A DNA stretch of 64,000 nt from Acidimangrovimonas sediminis (GCF_002871005.1 NZ_PHSN01000027.1:24104-88103), one strand, 5' to 3'. Positions 51,160 to 60,819 are shown, numbered from the stretch's first letter. Notes: generated by a model not told the origin, from the letters alone. A program made the numbers and translations.

Positions 51160-52638
51160 TTATACCGACAGGCAGATGTATTTCATCTCGAGGAAATCCT
51201 CGACGCCGTGCTTGCTGCCCTCGCGGCCGAGGCCGGATTGCTTGACGCCACCGAACGGCGCCACCTCGGTCGAGATCAGCCCCGTGTTCACCCCGACGAT
51301 GCCGTATTCCAGGCCTTCCTGCACCCGCGTGATGCGGCCGATGTCGCGGGCGTAGAAATAGGATGCCAGCCCGAAGATCGTGGCATTGGCCTTCTCCACC
51401 GCCTCTTCCTCGGTCTCGAACTTGAAGAGCGGCGCCACCGGGCCAAAGGTTTCCTCGGTCGAGACCTTCATGTCCTGCGTGACCCCGGTCAGCACGGTCG
51501 GTTCGAAGAAGGTCCCGCCCATAGCGTGGCGCTTCCCGCCGGTCACCACCGCGCCGCCGTGGTCCAGCACGTCCTTGATGTGGTCCTCGACCTTCTGCAC
51601 CGCCTTCTCGGTGATCAGCGGACCGGCCTCGACCCCGTCGTCCAGCCCGTCGCCGACCTTCAGCGCCTCGACCGCGGCCGCCAGCTTCTCGGAGAAGGCG
51701 TCGTAGACGCCGGCCTGCACGTAGATCCGGTTGGCGCAGACGCAGGTCTGACCGTTGTTGCGGAACTTCGAGGCCATCGCGCCCTTCACCGCCTCGTCCA
51801 GATCGGCGTCGTCGAACACGATGAACGGCGCGTTGCCGCCCAGTTCCATCGAGCATTTCATCACCTGGTCGGCGGCCTGACGCAGAAGGATCCGCCCCAC
51901 TTCGGTCGAGCCGGTGAAGGTGAGCTTGCGCACGGTCGGGTTCTCGCAGAACTCCTTACCGATGTCCGAGGCCTTCATCGAGGTGACGACCGACAGGATC
52001 CCCTTCGGCAGCCCCGCGCGTTCGGCCAGCACCGCCATGGCCAGCGCCGACAGCGGCGTTTCCGAGGCCGGGCGGCAGACGAAGCCGCAGCCCACCGCCA
52101 GCGCGGGCCCGGCCTTGCGGGCGATCATCGCGTTGGGAAAGTTCCACGGCGTGATCGAGCCGACCACGCCGATCGGCTGGCGGATCACACTGATGCGCTT
52201 GTCGGCCTGATGGCCGGGGATCGTCTCGCCGTAGATCCGCTTTGCCTCCTCACCGAACCACTCGATGAAGCTGGCGCCATAGGCGATCTCGCCCTTGGCT
52301 TCGGCCAGCGGCTTGCCCATCTCGGCCGTCAGGATAGCGCCCAGGTCGTCCTGGTTCGCCATCATCAGCTCGAACCATTTGCGCATGATCTGCGCGCGTT
52401 CCTTGGCGGGGCGGGCGGCCCAGTCCTTCATGGCGACGCGGGCGGCCTCGATTGCGCGGGCGGTCTCGGCCCGGCCCAGATCGGGGACGGTGCAGATCAC
52501 GTCGCCGCGGGCGGGGTTGGTCACCTCGAAGGTAGAGCCGTCGTCGGCGTCGACCCATTCGCCGGCGACAAGGGCTTGTGTGACCAGCAGCGACGGGTCC
52601 TTCAGAAGCGACTTCAGGTCGGTCGTGGTATCGAGCAT
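51160..52638 (-). CDS. gabD: Succinate-semialdehyde dehydrogenase GabD
   Basis: The 492-residue NAD(P)-dependent aldehyde dehydrogenase oxidises succinate semialdehyde to succinate in GABA breakdown. Seen: TPWNFPNAMIARKAGPALAVGC, the Glu in KCSMELGGNAPFIVFDDAD, and the catalytic Cys in NNGQTCVCANRIYVQ, where the second Cys two residues later is a GabD-type redox partner. GEEAKRIYGETIPGHQADKRISVIRQPIGV is typical GabD. Start at MLDTTTDLKSLL (52638) preceded by a purine-rich AGGAAGGAGATCCCC. It could serve the GABA produced from polyamines by the patD locus 10 kb away. Confidence 0.93.
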   Translation of the reverse strand: MLDTTTDLKSLLKDPSLLVTQALVAGEWVDADDGSTFEVTNPARGDVICTVPDLGRAETARAIEAARVAMKDWAARPAKERAQIMRKWFELMMANQDDLGAILTAEMGKPLAEAKGEIAYGASFIEWFGEEAKRIYGETIPGHQADKRISVIRQPIGVVGSITPWNFPNAMIARKAGPALAVGCGFVCRPASETPLSALAMAVLAERAGLPKGILSVVTSMKASDIGKEFCENPTVRKLTFTGSTEVGRILLRQAADQVMKCSMELGGNAPFIVFDDADLDEAVKGAMASKFRNNGQTCVCANRIYVQAGVYDAFSEKLAAAVEALKVGDGLDDGVEAGPLITEKAVQKVEDHIKDVLDHGGAVVTGGKRHAMGGTFFEPTVLTGVTQDMKVSTEETFGPVAPLFKFETEEEAVEKANATIFGLASYFYARDIGRITRVQEGLEYGIVGVNTGLISTEVAPFGGVKQSGLGREGSKHGVEDFLEMKYICLSV

Positions 52639-52720
52639 GGGGATCTCCTTCCTCTGGGGGCGCTGTAGCCGCGGCGGATCGCAGCGGGGCGATGCGGATC
52701 GCGCGAGACAAAACACGGTG

Positions 52721-52736
52721 TGGACTTGGTTGTCCA
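52721..52736. promoter_or_regulatory. Inverted repeat TGGAC-N6-GTCCA upstream of gabD
   Basis: TGGACTTGGTTGTCCA is a perfect 5-bp inverted repeat, 83 bp upstream of gabD and 170 bp upstream of the divergent hydrolase. The inner TGGT-N-TCCA-like symmetry would suit a GntR-type regulator. No regulator gene is adjacent. Confidence 0.4.
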
Positions 52737-52907
52737 GCTATGACGGCGGCGGGGGAAGGCAAGGGCGCAGATGCCTCAGGTGCGGCGGGGGTGGGGGGGA
52801 ATGCCGGCTGGCTGGCGGGCGGCAGGCATGGGCAGCAGGTTGGGCCGGCCCCTTTCAACACCGGGACGGTCGCGTTAGGCAGGGTTCGACAAGAGGGAGG
52901 CGACGAG

Positions 52908-53720
52908 ATGAGCGCAGAGATGGACCGGGCCTATGCTAACGGGGATTTCATTCCGGGGGCGGCCGACTTCCCGCCGCGCTGGGCCGAGAAGGCCGAAATA
53001 TTCCGTACCGCGCTGGGGGCGCGCGCGCGGTTGGGCCTGCCCTATGGCGACGGCGCGCGCAACTGGTTCGACCTGTTCCTGCCGGACGGGGCGGGGGGCG
53101 CCGCCGCGCGGGGCCTGATGGTGTTCATTCACGGCGGGTACTGGATGCGGTTCTCGCCCCGCGACTTCTCGCATCTGGCGGCCGGCGCGCTGGCCCGCGG
53201 TTTCGCCTGCGCCATGCCCGCCTACACGCTGGCCCCCGGGGCCCGGATCGGCGAAATGACGGCCGAGATCGGCGCTGCCATCGCCGCCGCCGGGGCAGAG
53301 GTCGACGGGCCGATCGCGGTGACGGGGCATTCCGCCGGCGGCCACCTGTCGGCGCGGATGGCCTGCGCCGGGGCGCCGCTGTCGCCCGCGCTTGCCGGCC
53401 GCGTGCAACGCGCCGTGCCGATCTCGCCGCTGGCCGACCTCAGGCCGCTGATGGACACCACTATGAACGAGACGCTGGCACTCGACCTGCCCGAGGCGCT
53501 GGCGGAAAGCCCTGCGCTGACCCCGCGCCGGGCCGATTGCGCGGTCACGGTCTGGGTCGGCGGGCAGGAGCGGCCGTCCTTCCTGTGGCAGGCGCGCAGC
53601 CTGTCCGAGGCGTGGGATTGCGACTGGCACGTCGCCCCCGGCCTGCACCATTTCGACGTGATCGACGACCTTGAGGCCGAGGACAGCGCCCTTACCGAAG
53701 CGGTACTTGGCGGGCTCTGA
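52908..53720 (+). CDS. Alpha/beta hydrolase, arylformamidase-like
   Basis: The 270-residue hydrolase has HGGYWMRFSPRDFSHLA, the HGGxW oxyanion motif of kynurenine formamidase/esterase relatives, the nucleophile in GHSAGGHLSARM (about 143-154), and a C-terminal His in PGLHHFDVIDDL. The DUF-type esterase fold is clear; N-formylkynurenine hydrolysis is only one possible substrate, and no kynurenine-pathway gene is near. Start follows GAGGGAGGCGACGAG. Confidence 0.85.
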   Translation: MSAEMDRAYANGDFIPGAADFPPRWAEKAEIFRTALGARARLGLPYGDGARNWFDLFLPDGAGGAAARGLMVFIHGGYWMRFSPRDFSHLAAGALARGFACAMPAYTLAPGARIGEMTAEIGAAIAAAGAEVDGPIAVTGHSAGGHLSARMACAGAPLSPALAGRVQRAVPISPLADLRPLMDTTMNETLALDLPEALAESPALTPRRADCAVTVWVGGQERPSFLWQARSLSEAWDCDWHVAPGLHHFDVIDDLEAEDSALTEAVLGGL

Positions 53721-53765
53721 CCCCGCGGGTGCCGAGCGGGACCGTGTCAGCCCCGGAGGTGCGCG

Positions 53766-54818
53766 TCAGGTGCCGCGGGCCGCGCGGCCATGGCGAGCGG
53801 TCCATGTGGGTTGCAGATCGCCGGGGCGGGCCGAGGCCTCGTAGACCGCCCGCGCGATCGCCCGTGACAGGCAGGCCGCCGCCGCATGGCCGAGCGCGAA
53901 GGTATCGGTCAGCGGATCGGCCAGCGCCCGCGCCCCCGTCGCCGCGGCAAAGACGAGGTCGCCGTCGAACGGGGTATGGCTTGGCACCAGCGCCCGCGCC
54001 ATGCCGTCATGCGCCGCAGTGGCGAAGCGCTGGCACTGCGCCTGGCTCAGCGCGGCATCGGTGGCGACGATGGCGATGGTCGTGGCTTCACCGGGACGCA
54101 GGGAGCCGGGACGCAGAGGGCCCGTTCCCGCGCCGGTCTGCTTGCCGGGGCGGGGTTCCTCGTCCGCGGGATGGGCCGTCGCGGGGCCGAGGCCGCCGAA
54201 CTCCTCCGTCAGCTCCCACGGAGCGGCCCAGAACTGCGCGCCGCCGCCCACCGTGGCCCGCCCGAGCGCATTCACGGCGACCAGCGCGCCGACCGTCAGC
54301 CCGCTTTCCAGCACCGCCGAGGCAGACCCCAGCCCGCCCTTCAGGTCGCCGGTCATCGCGCCGAAGCCCGCGCCGGCCGTCCCCAGCGCGAAATCCGGCC
54401 CTGCGGCGATCAGCGCGGCCCGGCCCAGCCGCTTGTAGGGGTTCTCGTCCCAGTTCTTGTCGCCGCCGTTGAGCAGGTCGAACAGGATCGCCCCGGGCAC
54501 GATCGGCACCCGCTGTCCGCCGACGTCGAAGCCCCGACCCGCAGCGCGCAACCCGTCCGCCACGCCCGAGGCGGCGTCGAGTCCGAAGGCCGACCCGCCC
54601 GACAGCGTCAGCGCGTCGACTTCCTGCACCAGCCTGTCGGGCGCCAGAAGGTCGGTCTCGCGCGTGCCGGGGGCGCCGCCCATCACGTGCACGGCGGCGG
54701 TGAAGGGCCGCGCGCCCAGCAGCACCGTGGCGCCGGTGCGGACCTGCGCGTCCTCGGCATTGCCGACGCTCAGCCCCTCGACATCGGTGATCAGGTTGCG
54801 GGGTCCCGGTCGCATCAT
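53766..54818 (-). CDS. P1 family (S58) peptidase, DmpA-like
   Basis: This 350-residue Ntn-type aminopeptidase relative begins PRNLITDVEGLSVGNAEDAQVRTGATVLL and contains VHVMGGAPGTRETDLL, LTLSGGSAFGLDAASGVADGLRA and the candidate self-cleavage/nucleophile region TTIAIVATDAALSQAQ (Thr before IAIV). DmpA-type enzymes process a precursor at this site. It overlaps the upstream cupin gene by 4 bp, so the two are co-translated. Localization cytoplasmic; substrate unknown. Confidence 0.88.
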   Translation of the reverse strand: MMRPGPRNLITDVEGLSVGNAEDAQVRTGATVLLGARPFTAAVHVMGGAPGTRETDLLAPDRLVQEVDALTLSGGSAFGLDAASGVADGLRAAGRGFDVGGQRVPIVPGAILFDLLNGGDKNWDENPYKRLGRAALIAAGPDFALGTAGAGFGAMTGDLKGGLGSASAVLESGLTVGALVAVNALGRATVGGGAQFWAAPWELTEEFGGLGPATAHPADEEPRPGKQTGAGTGPLRPGSLRPGEATTIAIVATDAALSQAQCQRFATAAHDGMARALVPSHTPFDGDLVFAAATGARALADPLTDTFALGHAAAACLSRAIARAVYEASARPGDLQPTWTARHGRAARGT

Positions 54819-55165
54819 ATCCTCGGCTTCGCGCTGGCGGTGGCGGGATCGCCGGTGTTCGGCGTGCCCTTCGGTTCGATCAGCAGAAGTCGGGCCTCGG
54901 CCTTGGCGCGCGGCCGGTGGCGCACCCCCTTCGGCACCACGAACAACTCGCCCGGGCCGAGGTGGAGCGTCTCCTCACCGACGTCGAGCTCGATCTCGCC
55001 CTCAAGGACGAGGAAGAGATCGTCGGTGTCGGGGTGGTCATGGAAAGGGAATTCGCCCTCGACCCTGACCACCATGATGTCATGGCCGTTGAAATCCGCC
55101 ACCACGTGCGGATCCCAATGGCCCGCCACCAGTGCCAGCTTCTCGGCAAGGTTCACGGCCTTCAT
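54815..55165 (-). CDS. Cupin domain protein
   Basis: The 116-residue protein is a single cupin barrel: GHDIMVVRVEGEFPFHDHPDTDDLFLVLEGEIELDVG holds the metal-ligand His pair and Glu, and LHLGPGELFVVPKGVRHRPRA the second His. It starts at MKAVNLAEKLALV; a much longer open frame upstream is antisense to bphO/bphP and was not used. Overlap of its stop with the S58 peptidase start suggests a functional link. Small-molecule substrate unknown. Confidence 0.85.
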   Translation of the reverse strand: MKAVNLAEKLALVAGHWDPHVVADFNGHDIMVVRVEGEFPFHDHPDTDDLFLVLEGEIELDVGEETLHLGPGELFVVPKGVRHRPRAKAEARLLLIEPKGTPNTGDPATASAKPRI

Positions 55166-55491
55166 CCCGATCTCCTCGATCCCGCGGGCGGGACCACCCC
55201 GCACGCCTGCCGCCAGCGAACGCCATCGGCGCGCCGCGCTCAAGCCCTTTTCGCCCGGTTCCGACTGGCGTCCTTTCCCCGTCTCTCGTGACGGTCGGGT
55301 GATCTGCGCGTGATATGGAACTTTCCCGTGCGTCGCGCGTTGCGGCACAATGTGCAGCAGTACGGACCGTTCATCTTGCCCCGAAGTCGCCCGCCCCGGC
55401 GTAAACCGCGGGGCTTCTGTCCCGACTGCCAGCCGCGGCGCCCGTCCGGGACGCGCCCTGTCGCGCACGGCGTGATCGGCCAGCCGCTTTG
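55166..55491. other. Divergent intergenic region, cupin / bphO
   Basis: About 326 bp between oppositely transcribed genes. It contains a short palindrome GCACA-A-TGTGC near 55342 and an AT-richer patch around 55305-55360, possible promoter material. No gene is visible; the frames here are shadows. No certain -35/-10. Confidence 0.45.
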
Positions 55492-56169
55492 ATGCAGCAT
55501 ACCCCGCCCATGACCACCCGGTCGCACACCGGCTTTCGTGCCCGTCTGCGCGACGGCACCCGTTCCGTTCACGATGCGGTCGAGGCCGTCTTTCAGCCGT
55601 TCCATGACGACCCTGCCGCCGAGATGGGGCCGTTCCTGCGCGCCCAGTGGCTGGCGCTCGAGGCTCTGGCACGCGCCGCGGCGGGGACCCAGACGCCCGA
55701 GGAGGAAGCGGTTCTTGCCGCGCTTCTCGCCGCGCTGTCAGAGGATGGCGCGGCAGGGCGGCCGCTCGGGCCGGTGCCCGCGCTCGATCCGCTGGCCGTT
55801 GCCTACGTGGTGTTCGGCTCGCGGCTGGGAACGCTTGTCCTGACACGGCGGGCAACCGATGCGGGCGTGGCGCCGCTGCCCGCCTATTTTGACCCCCGCG
55901 ATACCCGGCAGGCCTGGCAGGCGATCTGCGCGCGCCTCGACGAGATCGGGCCGGAAGATCCCCGCGCGCGGCAGGTCGAGACGGACGTGACGGTGGCCTT
56001 CTCGTGCTTTCTCGCCGCCGCCCGCCTTGTCCGAGAGGAGCGGGCAGGCACGGCCAGTCAGCTGCCCCGCACGGGCGAGACCCTGCCTGACCTCGCGCCA
56101 GGACGCGGCCCCGAACAGGAGAGACCCGAAGGCGGGTTTCCCGAAGACAGGATGAATATGAATGCCTGA
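55492..56169 (+). CDS. bphO: Biliverdin-producing heme oxygenase BphO
   Basis: The 225-residue protein fits bacterial heme oxygenases that open heme to biliverdin: RARLRDGTRSVHDAVEAVF holds the proximal heme His (H27), and FVVFGSRLGTLVL-like sequence (VVFGSRLGTLVLTRR) the distal helix with conserved Gly. It overlaps bphP by 8 bp, so biliverdin is made beside the photoreceptor that binds it. A rear extension of about 35 residues is Pro/Glu-rich. Start ATG 55492 versus 55510 (MTTRSH) is uncertain. Confidence 0.9.
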   Translation: MQHTPPMTTRSHTGFRARLRDGTRSVHDAVEAVFQPFHDDPAAEMGPFLRAQWLALEALARAAAGTQTPEEEAVLAALLAALSEDGAAGRPLGPVPALDPLAVAYVVFGSRLGTLVLTRRATDAGVAPLPAYFDPRDTRQAWQAICARLDEIGPEDPRARQVETDVTVAFSCFLAAARLVREERAGTASQLPRTGETLPDLAPGRGPEQERPEGGFPEDRMNMNA

Positions 56170-58753
56170 GATGCAGGTTGACCTGACCAATTGCGACCGC
56201 GAACCCATCCACCTGCTGGGGCGGGTGCAGTCCTACGGCGCGTTGCTGGCGGTGGGCGCGGACTGGCAGGTGCAGCATGCCTCGGCCAACCTGGGCGCGA
56301 TCCTGGGGGTCGAGGCCGCCGCGGCACTGGGCCGGCCGCTGTCCGAGGTGATCGACACCGACGCCGTGACCCGGCTGCGGCGCAGCCTGCGCGCGGTGGA
56401 GGACAGTTCCAATGCCGTGCGCCTTTTCGGGGTGGCGGTGCGCGCGGGACTGGGGCCGTTCGACGTCTCGATCCACCAGAGCAGCGGGCGCCTTCTGGTC
56501 GAGCTGGAGCCGAAGGGGCGCGGCGTCGAAAGCGATGTGATGGCCGAGGTGCAGCCGCTGGTGCGCCGGATCCGCTTCGACCGCGCGCTGGACACGCTGT
56601 CGCGCGACGCTGCGCGCAGCCTGCGGGTGCTGTCGGGCTTCGACAGCGTGATGGTCTATCGCTTCGATCGCGACGGGTCGGGCCAGGTCATCGCCGAGGA
56701 TCGCGCCGACGGCCAGCGCCGTTATCTTGGCCAGCACTTTCCCGCCACCGACATTCCGAAACAGGCCCGCGCGCTCTACAAGCGGTCGCTGTTGCGGTTG
56801 ATCGCCGATGTGGGCGACCCCGGCGCCCCCATCCTTGCCCATCCCGACCAAGGCGAGGCGCCGCTCGACCTGTCGCTTGCGGTGACGCGGGCGGTGTCGC
56901 CGATCCATATCGAATATCTCAATAACATGGGCATCGGCGCCTCCATGTCGGTGTCGATCATGAAGGACGGAGAGCTGTGGGGTCTTTTCGCCTGCCACCA
57001 TGACCGCCCGCATTACATCGACTACGAACGCCGCACCGCGGTCGAGATGTTCGGCCACATGTTTTCCTACGAGATCGGCCGCTACGAGGAATCCCTGCGC
57101 CGCAAGGCGACCGAAGACGCGGCGCGGCTGCAGACCCGCCTGATGTCGCAGCTTGCCGATGCGCATGAGCTGAGCGGCCCGATCCTGTCCATGTCCGACG
57201 CGATCCAGGGCGTGATCGCACATGACGGAATGGCGGTGGTCTGGGACGGCAAGGTCGCCGCGCGCGGGGCGGTGCCGCCCGAGGACGAGATCCGCGCCTT
57301 CGGCGAGACCTTCGCCGACCTCAGTCAAGGTTATGGCGAGGTCACGGCAGTGGAAAGCCTGGCCCTGCACCGGCCCGCCGCCGCCGCCTATGCGAAGGAT
57401 TGCGCCGGGTCGCTTTTCGTGCCGATCTCGCGCGGGGCGGGCGATTACATCGTCTTCTTCCGGCGCGAGATCGAGGCGGTGATGGAATGGGCGGGCGATC
57501 CGTCGAAGCCGGTCTCGGTGGGGCCGAACGGCATCCGCCTGACCCCGCGCGAGAGCTTCGCGATCTGGCGCGAGACGGTGCTGGGCCATTGCGCCGACTG
57601 GTCGGATTACGCGATCCACGCGGCGGGAGAGCTGCGGACGCTGATGCTGGAGGTCGTGCTCAAGGTGGCCGAGGCACAGGCGACCGAGCGCAAGCGCGCC
57701 GCCGAGCAGCAGCAACTGCTGATCTCCGAGCTGAACCACCGCGTGCGCAACATCCTCAACCTGATGCGCGGGCTTGTGGCGCAGTCGAAATCCGGCACGA
57801 CGACGCTTTCAGAATTCACCGAAAGCCTGGACGGGCGGATCCATGCGCTGGCCCAGGCGCACGACCAGCTGACCCGCGAAAGCTGGGAGCCCGCCTCGCT
57901 GCGGGAGCTGTTGCGGCTGGAGTTCGATGCCTACGCCGACGCCAAGGCCGAGCGGGTGCGGATCACCGGGCCGGACGCCATGATCCTGCCCACGGCCTAT
58001 ACCGCGCTGGCGCTGGTGCTGCACGAGATGGCGACCAACTCGATCAAGTACGGCGCGCTCTGTGACCGGGCCGGGCGGGTCGACATCGCCCTGTCCTTCG
58101 ACGCCGCCGGCACGCTGACGATCGACTGGAAGGAACGCGGCGGTCCGGCGGTGGCGCCGCCCCGGCGCCGCGGCTTTGGCACCACGATCATCGAGCGCTC
58201 CATCCCGCACGAACTTCGCGGCACGGCACGGATCGACTACCGCGTCACCGGGGTCGAGGCGCTGTTCACCGTGCCCGGCACCTTCGCCAGCCGCGCGGCC
58301 GGCGCGCCGGACGAGGGGGCGGAAGAGGGCGCGGCCCCGGGCGCGGTCGGCGGGGCAATCCCCGCCGTGTCTCCCGCACAATCCGGGGACGGCCGATTGC
58401 AGGGCCGGGGGCTGGTGGTCGAGGATTCGCTTATCATCGCGCTCGATGCCGCCGACGCGTTGCAGGACCTCGGCGCCGAGGACGTGCAGATCGCCTCCTC
58501 CGTGGCGCAGGCGCTGGAGATGATCGAGACCCGCCCGCCGGCCTTCGCGTTGCTCGACGTCAACCTGGGTTCCGAGCAGTCGGTGCCGGTGGCCGAACGG
58601 CTGGCGGCGCTTGGCGTGCCCTTCGTGCTGGCGACGGGCTATGGCGAGGCATCGGCGCTGGTCGAGGCCTATCCGCCCTGCGTCATCGTGCAAAAGCCGT
58701 TTTCGCCCGAGACGCTGACCGGAGCATTCGCCAAGGCCCTCAGGGCGGGCTGA
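56162..58753 (+). CDS. bphP: Bacteriophytochrome histidine kinase with C-terminal receiver
   Basis: The 863-residue red/far-red light receptor: biliverdin-binding Cys at residue 11 (LTNCDREPIHLLG) in the N-terminal PAS, GAF with PATDIPKQARALY at about 193-205 (the PxSDIP-type motif), PHY (about 330-500), then an HWE-type kinase with the phospho-acceptor His in ELNHRVRNILNL at about 526 and the W-x-E in DWKERGGP. A Pro/Ala linker leads to a receiver domain (from about 755) whose acceptor Asp (about 800) is in FALLDVNLG, ending with QKPF. Signalling to an unidentified partner response regulator is likely. Confidence 0.95.
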   Translation: MPEMQVDLTNCDREPIHLLGRVQSYGALLAVGADWQVQHASANLGAILGVEAAAALGRPLSEVIDTDAVTRLRRSLRAVEDSSNAVRLFGVAVRAGLGPFDVSIHQSSGRLLVELEPKGRGVESDVMAEVQPLVRRIRFDRALDTLSRDAARSLRVLSGFDSVMVYRFDRDGSGQVIAEDRADGQRRYLGQHFPATDIPKQARALYKRSLLRLIADVGDPGAPILAHPDQGEAPLDLSLAVTRAVSPIHIEYLNNMGIGASMSVSIMKDGELWGLFACHHDRPHYIDYERRTAVEMFGHMFSYEIGRYEESLRRKATEDAARLQTRLMSQLADAHELSGPILSMSDAIQGVIAHDGMAVVWDGKVAARGAVPPEDEIRAFGETFADLSQGYGEVTAVESLALHRPAAAAYAKDCAGSLFVPISRGAGDYIVFFRREIEAVMEWAGDPSKPVSVGPNGIRLTPRESFAIWRETVLGHCADWSDYAIHAAGELRTLMLEVVLKVAEAQATERKRAAEQQQLLISELNHRVRNILNLMRGLVAQSKSGTTTLSEFTESLDGRIHALAQAHDQLTRESWEPASLRELLRLEFDAYADAKAERVRITGPDAMILPTAYTALALVLHEMATNSIKYGALCDRAGRVDIALSFDAAGTLTIDWKERGGPAVAPPRRRGFGTTIIERSIPHELRGTARIDYRVTGVEALFTVPGTFASRAAGAPDEGAEEGAAPGAVGGAIPAVSPAQSGDGRLQGRGLVVEDSLIIALDAADALQDLGAEDVQIASSVAQALEMIETRPPAFALLDVNLGSEQSVPVAERLAALGVPFVLATGYGEASALVEAYPPCVIVQKPFSPETLTGAFAKALRAG

Positions 58754-58823
58754 GCGGGGCAGGCGCCGCCGCCCCGGCGACACTCGGGCGCCGCGCCCGT
58801 GATAATGCCCTCGAACGCATCCC

Positions 58824-59243
58824 TCAGGGCGCGTTGAAGGCGAACCATCCCCCGCCCAGTTCCCGTGCGCCGCGGCCCGCCAGCTGGCGGCGCCAGAACC
58901 GTTCCGCCTTCGGCACGGCCTTGAGCCGCCAGGGCCCGGGGAATTGCGCGAAGACCAGCGCCGCGGCCATGGCCCCGATGCCCCGGTCCCGCCACCCGGG
59001 CAGGACCGAGAATTCGGCCAGTCCAAGAAACCCCTCGCCGGTATCGCGCACGAGGGCGAATCCGGCCACCGCACCATCGGCCAGCACGAGGAACGGCACC
59101 CGGCTGGGTTGTCGCCAGTAGAGCGGGACCGAGGCGCGGGCGATCGGCGCGGCGATTCCCATCTCGTCGAGATAGGCGTTCACCATGCGGGCGATCCGTG
59201 CCTCCTCCGACGGCGGCGCGTGGCGCAGCGTCACCTCATCCAT
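58824..59243 (-). CDS. GNAT family N-acetyltransferase
   Basis: The 139-residue protein has a GNAT fold with GFALVRDTGEGFLGLAEFSVLPGWRDRGIGAMAAALVFAQF holding the acetyl-CoA site (R-D-R-G-I-G). It begins HAPPSEEARIARMVNAYLDEMGI and ends GGWFAFNAP. It overlaps the dipeptide-type ATPase gene upstream by 8 bp, so it is probably the last gene of that ABC operon, perhaps modifying the imported substrate. Acceptor unknown. Confidence 0.85.
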   Translation of the reverse strand: MDEVTLRHAPPSEEARIARMVNAYLDEMGIAAPIARASVPLYWRQPSRVPFLVLADGAVAGFALVRDTGEGFLGLAEFSVLPGWRDRGIGAMAAALVFAQFPGPWRLKAVPKAERFWRRQLAGRGARELGGGWFAFNAP

Positions 59244-60819
59244 CGAGCCATCCCGCCGGAATCTTCGGCGTCGCGGCCAGAAGCTCCCGCGTGTAGGAGT
59301 GACGCGGGGCGGCGAAGACCGCTTCCGTCTCGCCCTCCTCGACGATCTCGCCCGCGCGCATCACCATCACCCGGTCGGTGATCACGCGAACCACACCCAG
59401 GTCGTGGCTGATGAACAGGTAGGAAAGGCGGTAGCGGCCCTGAAGATCGGCCAGCAGGTCGAGGATCTGCGCCCGCACCCGCACGTCGAGGGCCGAGACG
59501 GCCTCGTCGAGCACGATCAGCTCGGGGCGGATGATCAGTGCGCGGGCGATGGCGATGCGCTGGCGCTGCCCGCCCGAGAATTCGTGGATGTACCGGCTGG
59601 CGGCCTCCGGTGTCAGGCCCACCGCGCTGAGCGCCTCGGCCACGCGGTCACGCTGTTCGGCCTTCGGCGCGGGGGCAAGGTGGAAGGGCTCCGCCACCAG
59701 CCGCCCGACCTTCTGGCGCGGGTTGAAGCTGCCGTAGGGATCCTGGAACACCACCTGCACGCCCGCCCGACGCGCGCGCGGCATGGTGGGCGAGACCGGC
59801 GCGCCATTGAGGCGGATCTCGCCCCCCTGCAGCGGGTCGAGGCCCAGGATCGCACGGGTCAACGTGGACTTGCCGCATCCGGATTCCCCCACGAGACCAA
59901 GGCTTTCACCCTTGTGCAGGGTGAAACTCACATCCTTCACCGCGGTCAACCTGCCCGGCGGCGCGAAGGCCGAGGGGCGGGGCAGGGCATAGTCCCGCCG
60001 GGCCGAGGCGACGTGGAGAAGCGGCGCCTCGCGCGCCTGTGGTCGGCGCGCCGGCACATGCGCCGCGGCGGCGAAAAGGCGGCGGGTGTAATCGTGCCGG
60101 CGCGCGCGGAAAAGCGCCTCGGTCGGCCCGGCCTCGACGATCTTGCCCGCCTCCATCACCGCGACCTGGTCGGCGACGCCGGCTACCACGGCAAGGTCGT
60201 GGGTGATCAGCATCAGCGCCATGTCCTCCTCGGCCACCAGCCCCCTGAGCAGGTCGAGGATCCCCGCCTGCGTGGTCACGTCGAGGGCCGTCGTCGGTTC
60301 GTCTGCAATCAGCAGCTTCGGGCGCAGCGCGATCGCCATGGCGATCGACACGCGCTGGCGCTGGCCGCCCGAAAGCTCGTGCGGGTAGCGCGACAGCGGA
60401 AAGCGGTCGGCCGTCAGGCCCACGCGGTCAAGCCGGGACCGGGCGGCCGACAGTGCCTCGGACCGCGTGGCGGCGCCGTGGATGACCAGGGTCTCGGCCA
60501 CCTGGTCGCCGATCGTCTGCACCGGATTCAGCGCGGTCATCGGCTCCTGGAAGATCATCCCGATCTCGTTGCCGCGGATCCGGCACATCTTCCGTTCGGG
60601 CAGGCTCAAAAGGTCCTCGCCACCCATCGTAGCCCGGCCCGCCACCCGCGCGCCCGGCGGCAGAAGCTGCATCAGCGCAAGCGAGGTCATCGACTTGCCC
60701 GACCCGCTTTCGCCCACGAGGCCGAACACCTCTCCGGGGATGAGATCGAACGAGACGTCGTGCAGGATCGGCATCCCGTGGATGGCAAGCGACAGGTCGC
60801 GGACGGAAAGCAGGGTCAT
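59236..60819 (-). CDS. Dipeptide-type ABC transporter, fused ATPase (two cassettes)
   Basis: The 527-residue protein contains two ABC domains in one chain (DppD- and DppF-like): domain 1 Walker [16 protein letters not shown], signature [12 protein letters not shown], Walker [13 protein letters not shown]; domain 2 Walker [16 protein letters not shown], signature [14 protein letters not shown], Walker [13 protein letters not shown], then oligopeptide-type C-termini ([14 protein letters not shown]). YejF/GsiA-type fusions drive uptake of peptides, glutathione, nickel or opines. It overlaps the neighbouring permease gene by 4 bp. Confidence 0.93.
   Translation of the reverse strand: MTLLSVRDLSLAIHGMPILHDVSFDLIPGEVFGLVGESGSGKSMTSLALMQLLPPGARVAGRATMGGEDLLSLPERKMCRIRGNEIGMIFQEPMTALNPVQTIGDQVAETLVIHGAATRSEALSAARSRLDRVGLTADRFPLSRYPHELSGGQRQRVSIAMAIALRPKLLIADEPTTALDVTTQAGILDLLRGLVAEEDMALMLITHDLAVVAGVADQVAVMEAGKIVEAGPTEALFRARRHDYTRRLFAAAAHVPARRPQAREAPLLHVASARRDYALPRPSAFAPPGRLTAVKDVSFTLHKGESLGLVGESGCGKSTLTRAILGLDPLQGGEIRLNGAPVSPTMPRARRAGVQVVFQDPYGSFNPRQKVGRLVAEPFHLAPAPKAEQRDRVAEALSAVGLTPEAASRYIHEFSGGQRQRIAIARALIIRPELIVLDEAVSALDVRVRAQILDLLADLQGRYRLSYLFISHDLGVVRVITDRVMVMRAGEIVEEGETEAVFAAPRHSYTRELLAATPKIPAGWLDG

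Noticed and set aside
49205..51856. 883-residue minus-strand open frame
   Set aside because: Crosses ask antisense and part of gabD in another frame; shadow only.
54815..57739. 974-residue minus-strand open frame ending in the cupin
   Set aside because: Only the last 116 residues are a cupin; the rest is antisense to bphO and bphP, so the gene starts at 55165.
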